This document shows, piece by piece, positions 56,285 through 64,000 of a stretch of 64,000 bases of DNA. The stretch is from positions 1 to 64,000 of the forward strand of contig JACXUM010000005.1 of NCBI GenBank assembly GCA_014763895.1, written 5' to 3'. Origin of the DNA: Campylobacterales bacterium (GTDB taxonomy: Bacteria > Campylobacterota > Campylobacteria > Campylobacterales > Sulfurovaceae). The notes under the pieces were generated by a model that saw only the letters and a program-made list of their open reading frames with translations, was not told the DNA's origin and did no database searches. Made by a program: the position numbers and the translations under genes. Within the stretch, counting starts at the first letter, position 1, and every line of letters begins with the position of its first letter.

Positions 56285-57012
56285 AGATAAAGATTTTACG
56301 CAGCCAAACCAATGCACATCAAGAGTACTCGCTTCCAGATCAGGAGAGCACCCTTCTTGGAGCGCTTGAACATATCAAGAGTTCCATCGATGCAACGCTC
56401 ACTTTTTCAGCAGGATGCCGGTCCTCGGTTTGCGGAACGTGTGCCGTTCGGGTCAACGGAAGATCAGAGCTTTCATGCAGCTATAAGATCAAAGACGGGG
56501 ATATCATTGAACCGTTGCAGTATCACTCTGTGCTGCGGGATCTCAAAGTGGACAAACATCATGCCAAAGAGACCCTCAGACGATCCCAGGCTTGGCTTCA
56601 TGAAAGCCGGGAAGCTTCTCTTTCCCCCCAGGATGAAAAACGCACCGAAACCCAAACAGACTGTATCCTCTGCGACAGCTGCTACTCCGCATGTCCTGTT
56701 TTGGCGGTCAATCCTGACTTTTTAGGGCCTTTTGCCCTGACACGCGCCTATCGCTACAGCACAGATAAACGTGAGAATGATGTCAAAGAGATCATTGATC
56801 ATATCCAAACCAACGGTGTCTGGGACTGTACGTTATGCGGGGAATGTACCGCTGCCTGTCCTAAAGGGATCGATCCGAAAATGGACATCACGATGCTAAG
56901 AGGCACATCGGTACAGCACGGGTACGAGGACCCGAGTTTTTCACAGATAAGTTTTGGAACGCCAGACTTTGGCGGAGGAGGATTTGGATTTGATCCGAAT
57001 GCCGGGTTTTAG
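56281..57012 (+). CDS. sdhB: Fumarate reductase/succinate dehydrogenase iron-sulfur subunit
   Basis: 243 residues, start ATG 56281 with AAGGAGG. [2Fe-2S] CRSSVCGTCAVRVNGRSELSC; [4Fe-4S] CILCDSCYSACP; [3Fe-4S] or [4Fe-4S] CTLCGECTAACPKGIDP. The tail is unusual: after SFSQISFGTPDF comes GGGGFGFDPNAGF, Gly/Phe-rich, not part of the fold. Shortly afterwards the convergent SPOR gene ends. The three-cluster composition means quinone- or donor-linked activity; the partner is not in the locus. Confidence 0.9.
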   Translation: MKIKILRSQTNAHQEYSLPDQESTLLGALEHIKSSIDATLTFSAGCRSSVCGTCAVRVNGRSELSCSYKIKDGDIIEPLQYHSVLRDLKVDKHHAKETLRRSQAWLHESREASLSPQDEKRTETQTDCILCDSCYSACPVLAVNPDFLGPFALTRAYRYSTDKRENDVKEIIDHIQTNGVWDCTLCGECTAACPKGIDPKMDITMLRGTSVQHGYEDPSFSQISFGTPDFGGGGFGFDPNAGF

Positions 57013-57760
57013 CGAATATTCGCAAAGACGATGGCATCACGTTTGTTAAAATAAAGCCTTACATCCTGAACCCGTTTGCCATCTGCCCAATTGGCAGTGC
57101 GTAGATATTTATCTGTTACACCTACCAGTCTGCTTCGTGTTTTAGTCACATTGAACATTCCTACACTGATATAGAGATCATTGTTGATGAACCGATAATA
57201 GGTAACGATTGGCGGAATGTTGATCGTCTCTGAAGAGTAAGTGATAAAGTTTTGATTGAATACAGCTTTTACTACAGGTTTGACCATTCCCTTTTTTTGC
57301 CTTCATAGCAGAGATAAAATACTTTTCGCTTTAATTGGTCAGCAAATGAAAAGTTTTGTTTTCTGTTTGGTAACTTTGTTGAAACATTTTGGATAGGTGA
57401 GGATCTGGCATATGTGTTTTGCCAAGATTGTTTTTGTGATATAGTTTGATGATAGCTGCTTCTATGGGAAATATTCCCTACTGTTTCTTTGATAAAAGCA
57501 TCTTTAAATATTTTTTTGTAAAAATGCAGTGCATTTTGAGCTTCTGCATTGTTATCATACCCTCTTGAATAAACATAAAAAAGATCGCCTTTTTGTTCTA
57601 TACTGATTTTATGTTTATAGGTATCGTTTTTAATTTTTGAAAGAGAGGCTGTAAGCCCATTATAGTTTCTAAAACTGCCCAGTTGCACATCGTAGAATGA
57701 TGCGCCCAGGCTGCTCAAAAAAAGTAGAAAGAACAGAACAATCCGATAAATATTGTTCAT
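57009..57760 (-). pseudogene. SPOR-domain exported protein, frameshifted
   Basis: Two pieces (57272-57760 and 57009-57287). The first has a signal peptide (IVLFFLLFLSSLGA) followed directly by FYDVQLGSFRNYNGLTASLSKI, a SPOR (peptidoglycan-binding) repeat, and a Ser/Gln-rich linker. Its frame stops after KVFYLCYEGKKREW. In the next frame, GKKKGMVKPVVKAVFNQNFITY gives a continuous beta-rich domain to the end. A run of seven T at 57292-57298 (A on the minus strand) is the likely slip point, one base short; restored length about 250 residues. Immediately downstream of leuC. Confidence 0.7.
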
Positions 57761-57771
57761 GTCAACCTGGT

Positions 57772-59052
57772 CTAGATATCTCTAGGATCGACGATCTTCC
57801 CGGCGATCGCTGAAGCTGCAGCAACCGCTGAGTTGGCAAGGTAGATCTCGGAAGTTCTTGCTCCCATTCTACCTACGAAGTTACGGTTGGTCGTTGCCAC
57901 ACATCTTTCACCATCCCCCAAGATACCCATGTACCCACCAAGACATGCTCCACATGTCGGGTTGGAAACAACCGCTCCTGCCTCGATAAGGATATCCAGT
58001 AACCCTTCATGCTGTGCCTGAAGCAATATCTTCTGCGTTCCAGGAGTAACGATCATACGCGTATGTCTCGCCACTCTTTTGCCTTTCATGATCTGGGCAG
58101 CCACCCTAAGGTCTTCGATACGTCCGTTCGTACAAGAACCGATCATCACCTGATCGATCTTCAGATCATCCGCAACCGCCTGCTCTACCGGTTTACCGTT
58201 AGATGGAAGGAACGGATATGCGATGACCGGTGAAAGAGCCGCCGTATCGATCGTCAATGTCTGGCAATAAACCGCATCCGGATCAGCGTAATGAATCTTC
58301 GGTTCTGCTCTTAGAGCGCCGTTTGCCTCTTTTCTCTCTTCAAGGTACTTGAGTGTCACCTCATCGACTGCAAAGATACCGTTCTTTGCACCCGCTTCGA
58401 TCACCATGTTGGCGATAGAAAATCTGTCTGCCATACCAAGGTACTGAACGGCTTCACCGGTAAACTCGATCGCTTTATAGAGTGCCCCGTCCACTCCGAT
58501 CATACGGATAAGCTCCAGGATAATATCTTTTCCGTAGATGTGTTTACCCGGTTTACCAGTCAATACCACCTTGATCGTCTCAGGTACCTTGAACCAGTTA
58601 CCGCCCGTAATCATCCCAAATGCAAGGTCGGTACTTCCCATACCGGTAGAAAATGCACCAAGCGCACCGTGGGTACAGGTGTGAGAGTCCGCACCGATGA
58701 TCACATCTCCTGGGATCACAAGTCCTTTCTCAGGAAGCAACGCATGCTCTATACCCATATCCTTTTCATCGAAAAAGTACTTCAAGTCATGTTTGTAAGC
58801 AAAATCCCTGCTGATCTTCGCCTGGTTTGCTGAAGCGATATCTTTTGCAGGGATATAGTGGTCCATAACGATACAAAAATTATCCGGTCTGGCCAATTTC
58901 TCAGCCCCGCTCTCTTCAAAAGCACGAATAGAGATAGGGGTCGTGATATCGTTACCGATGATCATATCGATATCTACTCTCACGATCTCTCCTGCCTTGA
59001 CTGTATGTCCGGCGTGCTCAGAAAAAATCTTCTCAGTAATGGTTTGTCCCAT
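57772..59052 (-). CDS. leuC: 3-isopropylmalate dehydratase large subunit
   Basis: Aconitase-family enzyme of leucine synthesis, 426 residues. GQTITEKIFSEHAG, GADSHTCTHGALGAFSTGMGSTD (first cluster Cys) and the pair in MIGSCTNGRIEDLRVAA and NPTCGACLGGYMGILGDGE. The size and the methanogen-like compact form match LeuC/HacA group members; homoaconitase activity cannot be ruled out. LeuD is not adjacent. Confidence 0.93.
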   Translation of the reverse strand: MGQTITEKIFSEHAGHTVKAGEIVRVDIDMIIGNDITTPISIRAFEESGAEKLARPDNFCIVMDHYIPAKDIASANQAKISRDFAYKHDLKYFFDEKDMGIEHALLPEKGLVIPGDVIIGADSHTCTHGALGAFSTGMGSTDLAFGMITGGNWFKVPETIKVVLTGKPGKHIYGKDIILELIRMIGVDGALYKAIEFTGEAVQYLGMADRFSIANMVIEAGAKNGIFAVDEVTLKYLEERKEANGALRAEPKIHYADPDAVYCQTLTIDTAALSPVIAYPFLPSNGKPVEQAVADDLKIDQVMIGSCTNGRIEDLRVAAQIMKGKRVARHTRMIVTPGTQKILLQAQHEGLLDILIEAGAVVSNPTCGACLGGYMGILGDGERCVATTNRNFVGRMGARTSEIYLANSAVAAASAIAGKIVDPRDI

Positions 59053-59096
59053 TTTTTATCCTTGATTAAATGCTGTTAGTATATTACGTTACGCGA

Positions 59097-59102
59097 ATTA
59101 TA
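59097..59102 (-). promoter_or_regulatory. Candidate -10 box of leuC
   Basis: TTGGTATAAT on the minus strand, 45 bp before the leuC start. Divergent transcription of the NFACT gene could use TAAAAT around 59121. Confidence 0.35.
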
Positions 59103-59190
59103 CCAAAATATTTTTATGGTAAAATGCCGCTAGATATATCCTAATCATTGCATGGCTCAAATATCGTCATTGAAATGAGGCACGCGATGA

Positions 59191-60558
59191 ATGAAACCAC
59201 CTAAAAAGACTCTCATGAAACTGTACGAACTTCAAGCTATTGCCAAACATCTGGGTGAATTTTCGTCTATCAGCCGTGCAAGACGAACCGAGGATAATAC
59301 CCTTGAGATCACGTTTGGAAAAAATGACAGTTATTTTTTCAATCTCACCAGAGGTCATTCCGTCATTTACAAAGCCCCTTCCCAAAGGCCGCTTCAAGGC
59401 TACAATGCCCCCTTTGATGCTCTGCTTCACAGCCTGCTTTCCGGGAGCAGACTCCTTGAAGTTTCCATCCCTCAAAATGATCGCATCCTGCGTTTAAAAA
59501 TCGCTCCAAAAAGCAGCTACAAAGATCAAATCGTCTATCTGCAGATGGAATTTACGGGTAAATATACCAATGCCATACTTCTCGATGATAACGAGATCAT
59601 CATCGAAGCGCTCAGGCACATCGATGCTGAGAGTTCATTCCGTGTCATCCGGCCCGGTATCGAACTGCTTGCCGTTCCACCGTTTGAGAGAAAGGAAACA
59701 CCTCAAACCATAGATGATATCGATGCCTATCTCGAATCGATCTACCACAAAATCCAAGAGAAAAAAGTTGACGAGCTCAAAAAACAAAAATGTTCCCAGA
59801 TAGAAAAAAAAATCCAGAAACTTGAACAGCTTTTAGCACAGTTGCCAAGCCCGGAAAAGCTCAAAGACGAAGAGACAACGTACAAAAATTATGCCAATAT
59901 TATTTTGGCAAATCTCTATCAGATCAAACCCTATAATACCCAGCTTGAAACCTATGACTTTGAAGGCAAAGCGATCACCATAGAACTGCCTAAAAGCGTC
60001 ATGGTCAACCGCATGGGTGATTACTATTTCAATCTTGCCAAACGCGCCAAGAACAAAGCGACCCATATCCATATCGAAAAAGAAAATCTAGAGAGCAAAA
60101 AAAGCTTTTATGAGAATATCTACTATGCTCTATCGCAGGCTAAAGACCCTTACACGCTGGAACTTCTGGTCCCAAAACGTGCCAAGTCACAGCGAAAAAA
60201 AGAAAAACTCAAAGAGGGTGAGCTCTTTTGGATCGATGATTACAAGGTTTTTGTAGGAAGAAACAGCACCGAGAACCAAAAACTGCTAGGGCTGGCAAAA
60301 GCCAATGATGTCTGGATGCATATACGCGATATCCCCTCTTCGCATGTTATAATCAGGACCGACAAACAGAACCTTCCGCAAAACGTGATCGAAGCGGCTG
60401 CAAAACTCTGTGTTGATTTTTCGGTCAAAAATCCCGGAGACTATGACGTAGACTATACCAAACGTAAATTTGTCAAACTTCAGGAAGGCTCCAATGTCTT
60501 TTATACACACTACCAAACCATCCGGATTACAAAAGAAGGGGTTGAGATCAGAATTTAA
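59191..60558 (+). CDS. NFACT-family protein (RqcH/FbpA-like)
   Basis: 455 residues. N-terminal NFACT-N (MKLYELQAIAKHLGEF, LEITFGKNDSYFF), central coiled coil KVDELKKQKCSQIEKKIQKLEQLL, then NFACT-R DUF814: DDYKVFVGRNSTENQKLLGLAKANDVWMHIRDIPSSHVIIR. The family includes RqcH/Rqc2, which adds C-terminal alanine tails on stalled ribosomes. Shorter than Bacillus RqcH (about 570), as seen in this phylum. The alternative start at ATG 59215 would give 447 residues; GAGG at 59177 favours 59191 somewhat. Confidence 0.85.
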   Translation: MKPPKKTLMKLYELQAIAKHLGEFSSISRARRTEDNTLEITFGKNDSYFFNLTRGHSVIYKAPSQRPLQGYNAPFDALLHSLLSGSRLLEVSIPQNDRILRLKIAPKSSYKDQIVYLQMEFTGKYTNAILLDDNEIIIEALRHIDAESSFRVIRPGIELLAVPPFERKETPQTIDDIDAYLESIYHKIQEKKVDELKKQKCSQIEKKIQKLEQLLAQLPSPEKLKDEETTYKNYANIILANLYQIKPYNTQLETYDFEGKAITIELPKSVMVNRMGDYYFNLAKRAKNKATHIHIEKENLESKKSFYENIYYALSQAKDPYTLELLVPKRAKSQRKKEKLKEGELFWIDDYKVFVGRNSTENQKLLGLAKANDVWMHIRDIPSSHVIIRTDKQNLPQNVIEAAAKLCVDFSVKNPGDYDVDYTKRKFVKLQEGSNVFYTHYQTIRITKEGVEIRI

Positions 60559-60592
60559 CTTCTTTGGAAGTGCCTTGTAACCCAAAGCATGA

Positions 60593-60598
60593 TATAAT
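60593..60598 (+). promoter_or_regulatory. Candidate -10 box of cdsA-dxr-tsaD
   Basis: TATAAT, 34 bp before cdsA, with GGGGAG ribosome site downstream. Confidence 0.35.
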
Positions 60599-60631
60599 GA
60601 CATAATTTCTCAATGAGCGGGGAGTGAGAGT

Positions 60632-61390
60632 ATGACCAAATTTTTTACAGATTATCAAGAACGGTGGATGACCGGATTGGTCCTATTGGCATTGGTAGCC
60701 TTTATAGGATGGATCGACAGTTTTTTTATCATGTGGACCTTTTTAGGAGCGATCTATATCTTTGCTTTTTATGAAGCGATGAAACTATTCGATCTTACCG
60801 CCCCTTCAATGTATGTCTGGGCCATAGTACTGTGGATCGTAGCCTATTTCTATCCGAACCCCGATGATCTTTTTTTCTTTATGGCGATCATTTTTGCAGG
60901 TTCACTGGCCTATTTTCACAACTTTGACAAACGGTTGCTCTTGCCCTTCCTTTATCCGGTAAGCGGTATCCTCTTTTTCCTGATACTCTATGAGGATTTT
61001 GGGATCGAGTCGATGTTCTGGCTCTTAGTCGTCGTGGCATTGACCGATGTGGGTGCATTTTTTACCGGAAAAGCGATAGGCAGAACCAAATTTTCAGACA
61101 CATCCCCCAACAAAACCCTCGAAGGTGTCTTTGGCGGGGTCATTATCGCTACCCTAGTCGGAAGTTTTGCCGGGCTATATGTTGCAGACTGGGGTATCAC
61201 CTTTATCGTCTCTTTGGCTACTTCTGTGGCTTCGGTATTTGGAGACCTTTTTGAAAGTTATCTCAAACGTGAAGCAGGGGTAAAAGACAGTGGAGACCTT
61301 CTTCCGGGACACGGAGGGATACTTGATCGAATAGACGGATATCTTTTTGGAGCGGTCATCATGGTTATCGCTTTGAGATCATTGCTCTAA
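60632..61390 (+). CDS. cdsA: Phosphatidate cytidylyltransferase
   Basis: Membrane enzyme making CDP-diacylglycerol from phosphatidate and CTP. 252 residues, about seven hydrophobic helices. The C-terminal signature SYLKREAGVKDSGDLLPGHGGILDRIDGYLFGA is definitive (S-x-x-KR-x-x-x-KD-x-x-x-x-x-PGHGG-x-x-DR-x-D). Next gene dxr starts 8 bp after the stop, as in many bacteria. Confidence 0.96.
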   Translation: MTKFFTDYQERWMTGLVLLALVAFIGWIDSFFIMWTFLGAIYIFAFYEAMKLFDLTAPSMYVWAIVLWIVAYFYPNPDDLFFFMAIIFAGSLAYFHNFDKRLLLPFLYPVSGILFFLILYEDFGIESMFWLLVVVALTDVGAFFTGKAIGRTKFSDTSPNKTLEGVFGGVIIATLVGSFAGLYVADWGITFIVSLATSVASVFGDLFESYLKREAGVKDSGDLLPGHGGILDRIDGYLFGAVIMVIALRSLL

Positions 61391-61397
61391 TTTGGTT

Positions 61398-62477
61398 ATG
61401 TCCAGTATCGTTCTTCTTGGCTCGACAGGATCGATCGGGGTGAATACCCTTGTGATCGCCGAACATTATCACATACAGATCGAAGCATTGGTCGCAGGGA
61501 ACAATATCGACCTGCTGAATGAACAGATCAGGATCCATCAGCCAAAATTTGTTGCTATCGCCAACGAGAAAGACCGTGACAGAGTAAATCATTCCCATGT
61601 ATTTTGCGGAACTGAAGGCATTTTGGAGATCATAGAGATGTCTCAGAGCCGCACCGTTGTTAATGCATTGGTAGGCTATGTGGGGTTGGCACCGACTATC
61701 AAAGCGACAAGCCTCGGTAAAAAAGTCGCCCTTGCAAATAAAGAATCCCTGGTCGTAGCAGGAGAATTCATAGATACTTCTCTCATTACTCCTATTGATA
61801 GTGAACATTTTGGATTATGGTATCTTTTAAATGAGCGACCTGTTTCCAAACTTTATATCACTGCAAGCGGCGGAGCCTTCAGGGAATGGGAGATTTCAAA
61901 AATGGCATCTGCGACTTTTGCAGATGCCCTTAAGCATCCGAACTGGTCCATGGGGAACAAGATCACGATCGACTCGGCTACCATGATGAATAAACTCTTT
62001 GAGCTGCTTGAAGCCAAATGGCTATTTGATACCCCTCAAATCGATGCCCTGATCGAAAAAAAATCAATCGTTCATGCCCTTATAGAGTTCAAGGACGGAT
62101 CAACCACAGCCCATTTTGCAGGGGTGGATATGAAACTGCCGATCGCTTTTGCTTTACAAGGAAAAGTGGAAGAACCCATTCTGCCTGCGGTAGATCTTCT
62201 GGGGATGGGCAGTATCGAATTTCTGCCTATCTGTGAAAAACACTATCCCATCTGGCAGATCAAAAACCATCTTTTAGCCCATCCGCATCTGGGTGTCACT
62301 GTCAATGCGGCGAATGAAGAGGCGATTAAAGCATTTGAAAAAGGTAGATGTTCTTTTTTTGGCATGAGTGACATCGTCTTGGATGCCTATCAGAAATTTG
62401 AAACGATCACGCCTAACAATCTGAAAGAGATCATCATGATCGATAAAGAGGTAAGAGCATATGTCCATCAAAGATAA
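61398..62477 (+). CDS. dxr: 1-deoxy-D-xylulose 5-phosphate reductoisomerase
   Basis: Second step of the MEP isoprenoid pathway. 359 residues from ATG 61398: IVLLGSTGSIGVNTLVIAEHY (NADPH), ALANKESLVVAGEF, PIDSEHFGLW (metal Asp/Glu), ITASGGAFREWE, HPNWSMGNKITIDSATMMNKLFELLEAKWLF. The frame also has TTG two codons before. Overlaps the hydrolase gene by 17 bp. Confidence 0.97.
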   Translation: MSSIVLLGSTGSIGVNTLVIAEHYHIQIEALVAGNNIDLLNEQIRIHQPKFVAIANEKDRDRVNHSHVFCGTEGILEIIEMSQSRTVVNALVGYVGLAPTIKATSLGKKVALANKESLVVAGEFIDTSLITPIDSEHFGLWYLLNERPVSKLYITASGGAFREWEISKMASATFADALKHPNWSMGNKITIDSATMMNKLFELLEAKWLFDTPQIDALIEKKSIVHALIEFKDGSTTAHFAGVDMKLPIAFALQGKVEEPILPAVDLLGMGSIEFLPICEKHYPIWQIKNHLLAHPHLGVTVNAANEEAIKAFEKGRCSFFGMSDIVLDAYQKFETITPNNLKEIIMIDKEVRAYVHQR

Positions 62478-63012
62478 GATACTCATCCTGCACGGATGGG
62501 GCGGAAGCGATACCCCCCATTGGCAGGCCGAGCTGGCAGCAGCCGTGGCGCAGAACTATGGAACGGTCTCTTTCCCTCTTCTTGACAATTGTCATTTCCC
62601 TTCTAAAAACCGCTGGATGAAGCAGGTTAAAGCGATCCTTGAAGAGTTCAAACCTGACACCGTTATCTGCCATTCTTTGGCCAATACCCTGTGGTTTTGG
62701 CTCTCATTTGAAGAGATACCCACTGTCAGAAGACTCTTTCTTGTATCGCCGCCTTCTCTCACCACAGAGGTAGAGACGATCAAAACCTTCTTTCCCTGCA
62801 ACCTGCCTGATGCCCTGCATGCCAAAGAAGTAACAATGATCGTCTCTGATAACGATCCCTATATCAACCTTGAGGAAGCCCGAAAGATCGCCGATCATTT
62901 TGGTATTACACCGATTGTCCTCCATCATGCAGGCCATATCAATACTGATAGCGGACATGGAAAATGGGAACTGATAGAAAATTTAGTAATGGGGAAGAAG
63001 AATGATTCTTAG
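62461..63012 (+). CDS. RBBP9/YdeN-like serine hydrolase
   Basis: 183 residues, small alpha/beta-hydrolase: [19 protein letters not shown], nucleophile region [16 protein letters not shown] (Ser in H-S-L, as in RBBP9), [20 protein letters not shown] (Asp) and [15 protein letters not shown] (His), all three triad regions. Substrate unknown. Overlaps dxr at its start and tsaD at its end by 11 bp. Confidence 0.9.
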   Translation: MSIKDKILILHGWGGSDTPHWQAELAAAVAQNYGTVSFPLLDNCHFPSKNRWMKQVKAILEEFKPDTVICHSLANTLWFWLSFEEIPTVRRLFLVSPPSLTTEVETIKTFFPCNLPDALHAKEVTMIVSDNDPYINLEEARKIADHFGITPIVLHHAGHINTDSGHGKWELIENLVMGKKNDS

Positions 63013-64000
63013 TATCGAAAGCAGTTGCGATGACAGCTCTATCGCTATTACACGGATAGAGACCAAGGAAGTCATCTACCACAAAAAGATCTCCCAAGAG
63101 AGTGAACATGCGAACTATGGCGGTGTGGTTCCGGAGCTTGCTTCAAGGCTTCATGCCGTTGCACTTCCACAGATCCTTGAAGAGACCAAACCCTATTTTG
63201 ATGAGCTCAAAGCGATCGCAGTCACCAATCAGCCCGGGCTGGGCGTTACCCTGCTTGAGGGGATCGCGATGGCAAAAACCCTAGCAACACTCTTAGAGAT
63301 ACCGCTGATTTCTGTTCATCATCTCAAAGCCCATATCTATTCGCTTTTTATCGGGAAAGAGACATTAATGCCTCTTCTTGTCCTGCTCATCTCCGGAGGC
63401 CACACGCAAATCATCGAAGTTAAAGATTTTACTGAAATGAAGATCCTTGCTACGAGTATGGATGACAGCGTGGGCGAGAGCTTCGATAAGGTTGCCAAAA
63501 TGATGGGGCTTGGCTATCCCGGGGGACCTTATATCGAAAAACTTGCACTCAAAGGGGATGAGAACCGCTTTGATCTGCCGGTCCCTATGCGCAACTCCCC
63601 TTTGATCGCTTTTTCACTTTCCGGGCTTAAAAATGCTGTACGCCTTGAAGTGGAAGCCTTGGGAGGCAGTGACGGGATGAGCGAACAGGAGAAGTGTGAT
63701 CTGGCCGCTTCTTTCCAAAAAGCCGTTAAACTCCACCTCATCCAAAAAAGCAAAAAGATCTTTGCCAAAAACAGCATAAAAGACTTCGCCATTGTAGGAG
63801 GGGCTTCAGCCAATCAATACCTCCGAAATGCCTATGATACACTTTGCAAAGAGTATAAAAAAACCATGCATTTGGCCTCATTCGAATACTGCTCCGACAA
63901 TGCCGCAATGGTCGGCCGTTATGCCATTGATGCCTATGCAAGAGAAAATTTCATCGATCCCGATGAAATCGACATTGTCAGTACGAAAAAACAGCAAAAC
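63002..64000 (+). CDS. tsaD: tRNA N6-adenosine threonylcarbamoyltransferase TsaD (3' end outside window)
   Basis: Transfers the threonylcarbamoyl group to A37 of tRNA reading ANN codons, with TsaB/TsaE. 333 codons are visible and open to the edge: [48 protein letters not shown], metal site [44 protein letters not shown] and the C-terminal [12 protein letters not shown]. The gene is nearly complete (families run about 335-345). ATG 63002 overlaps the hydrolase stop. Confidence 0.95.
   Translation, partial: MILSIESSCDDSSIAITRIETKEVIYHKKISQESEHANYGGVVPELASRLHAVALPQILEETKPYFDELKAIAVTNQPGLGVTLLEGIAMAKTLATLLEIPLISVHHLKAHIYSLFIGKETLMPLLVLLISGGHTQIIEVKDFTEMKILATSMDDSVGESFDKVAKMMGLGYPGGPYIEKLALKGDENRFDLPVPMRNSPLIAFSLSGLKNAVRLEVEALGGSDGMSEQEKCDLAASFQKAVKLHLIQKSKKIFAKNSIKDFAIVGGASANQYLRNAYDTLCKEYKKTMHLASFEYCSDNAAMVGRYAIDAYARENFIDPDEIDIVSTKKQQN

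Noticed and set aside
57013-57024. Palindrome GCGAATATTCGC between sdhB and the SPOR gene
   Set aside because: It is inside the last codons of the convergent gene, no T-run; could be chance, so not called a terminator.

Overview
The window looks like chromosomal DNA of a sulfur-oxidising Campylobacterota bacterium (Sulfurovum/Sulfurimonas type). The call rests on a four-subunit pyruvate:ferredoxin oxidoreductase in the order porC-porD-porA-porB, a sulfide:quinone oxidoreductase, a cbb3 oxidase operon with the epsilonproteobacterial DUF4006 protein and a TPM-domain protein, a CiaB homologue, a DUF507 protein, the AddAB-type helicase-nuclease pair and a luxS-linked MnmD-like methyltransferase. 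No rRNA, tRNA, CRISPR array, prophage or replication origin was recognised.

Layout. 1-4.9 kb: mnmG, ribE plus a small cupin, and a tightly coupled luxS-orf-mnmD operon. 4.9-8.35 kb is a disturbed accessory island: a DinB/DUF1569 C-terminal stub, a broken secreted alpha/beta-hydrolase gene with Cys/Trp repeats, an Ig-like lipoprotein-type partner, and relics of two IS3-family elements. 8.4-16.7 kb: por operon, a HAD phosphatase/transporter pair, sqr with a 54-residue satellite gene, and an unusual membrane protein built on a dead peptide-deformylase fold. 16.8-27.7 kb: rplM-rpsI, addBA, and the eight-gene cco operon. 28-37.2 kb: an aminotransferase-hisZ-purA-DUF507-carA-ddl operon, a YceI protein, CiaB and RdgB. 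37.3-49.6 kb: an MFS exporter with a C-terminal extension, a dead hdeD, tkt, ispA, aroK, SDR, DUF2130, thpR, thiG, purN and nnrDE. 49.6-57.8 kb: a frameshifted DUF4153 membrane protein, rpsU, purT-yjbQ-hydroxyacid dehydrogenase, a fumarate reductase/succinate dehydrogenase AB pair and a frameshifted SPOR protein. 57.8-64 kb: leuC, rqcH-like NFACT protein, cdsA-dxr-hydrolase-tsaD.

Metabolic reading. SQR feeds sulfide electrons to the quinone pool; the high-affinity cbb3 oxidase disposes of them under microoxic conditions. POR and the flavin/FeS fumarate reductase pair are compatible with the reductive TCA cycle used by this group, although the diagnostic citrate lyase is not in the window.

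Main oddities. Broken reading frames are frequent but confined to non-essential envelope or exported proteins (hydrolase, HdeD, DUF4153, SPOR protein); several breaks lie in A/T homopolymers, so they may be phase-variable tracts, true decay or consensus errors. The most unusual intact genes are the deformylase-fold membrane protein, the small genes in the sqr and cco loci (54 and 33 residues) and a 56-residue gene after mnmG. I see no convincing complete, wholly new defence or biosynthetic system.
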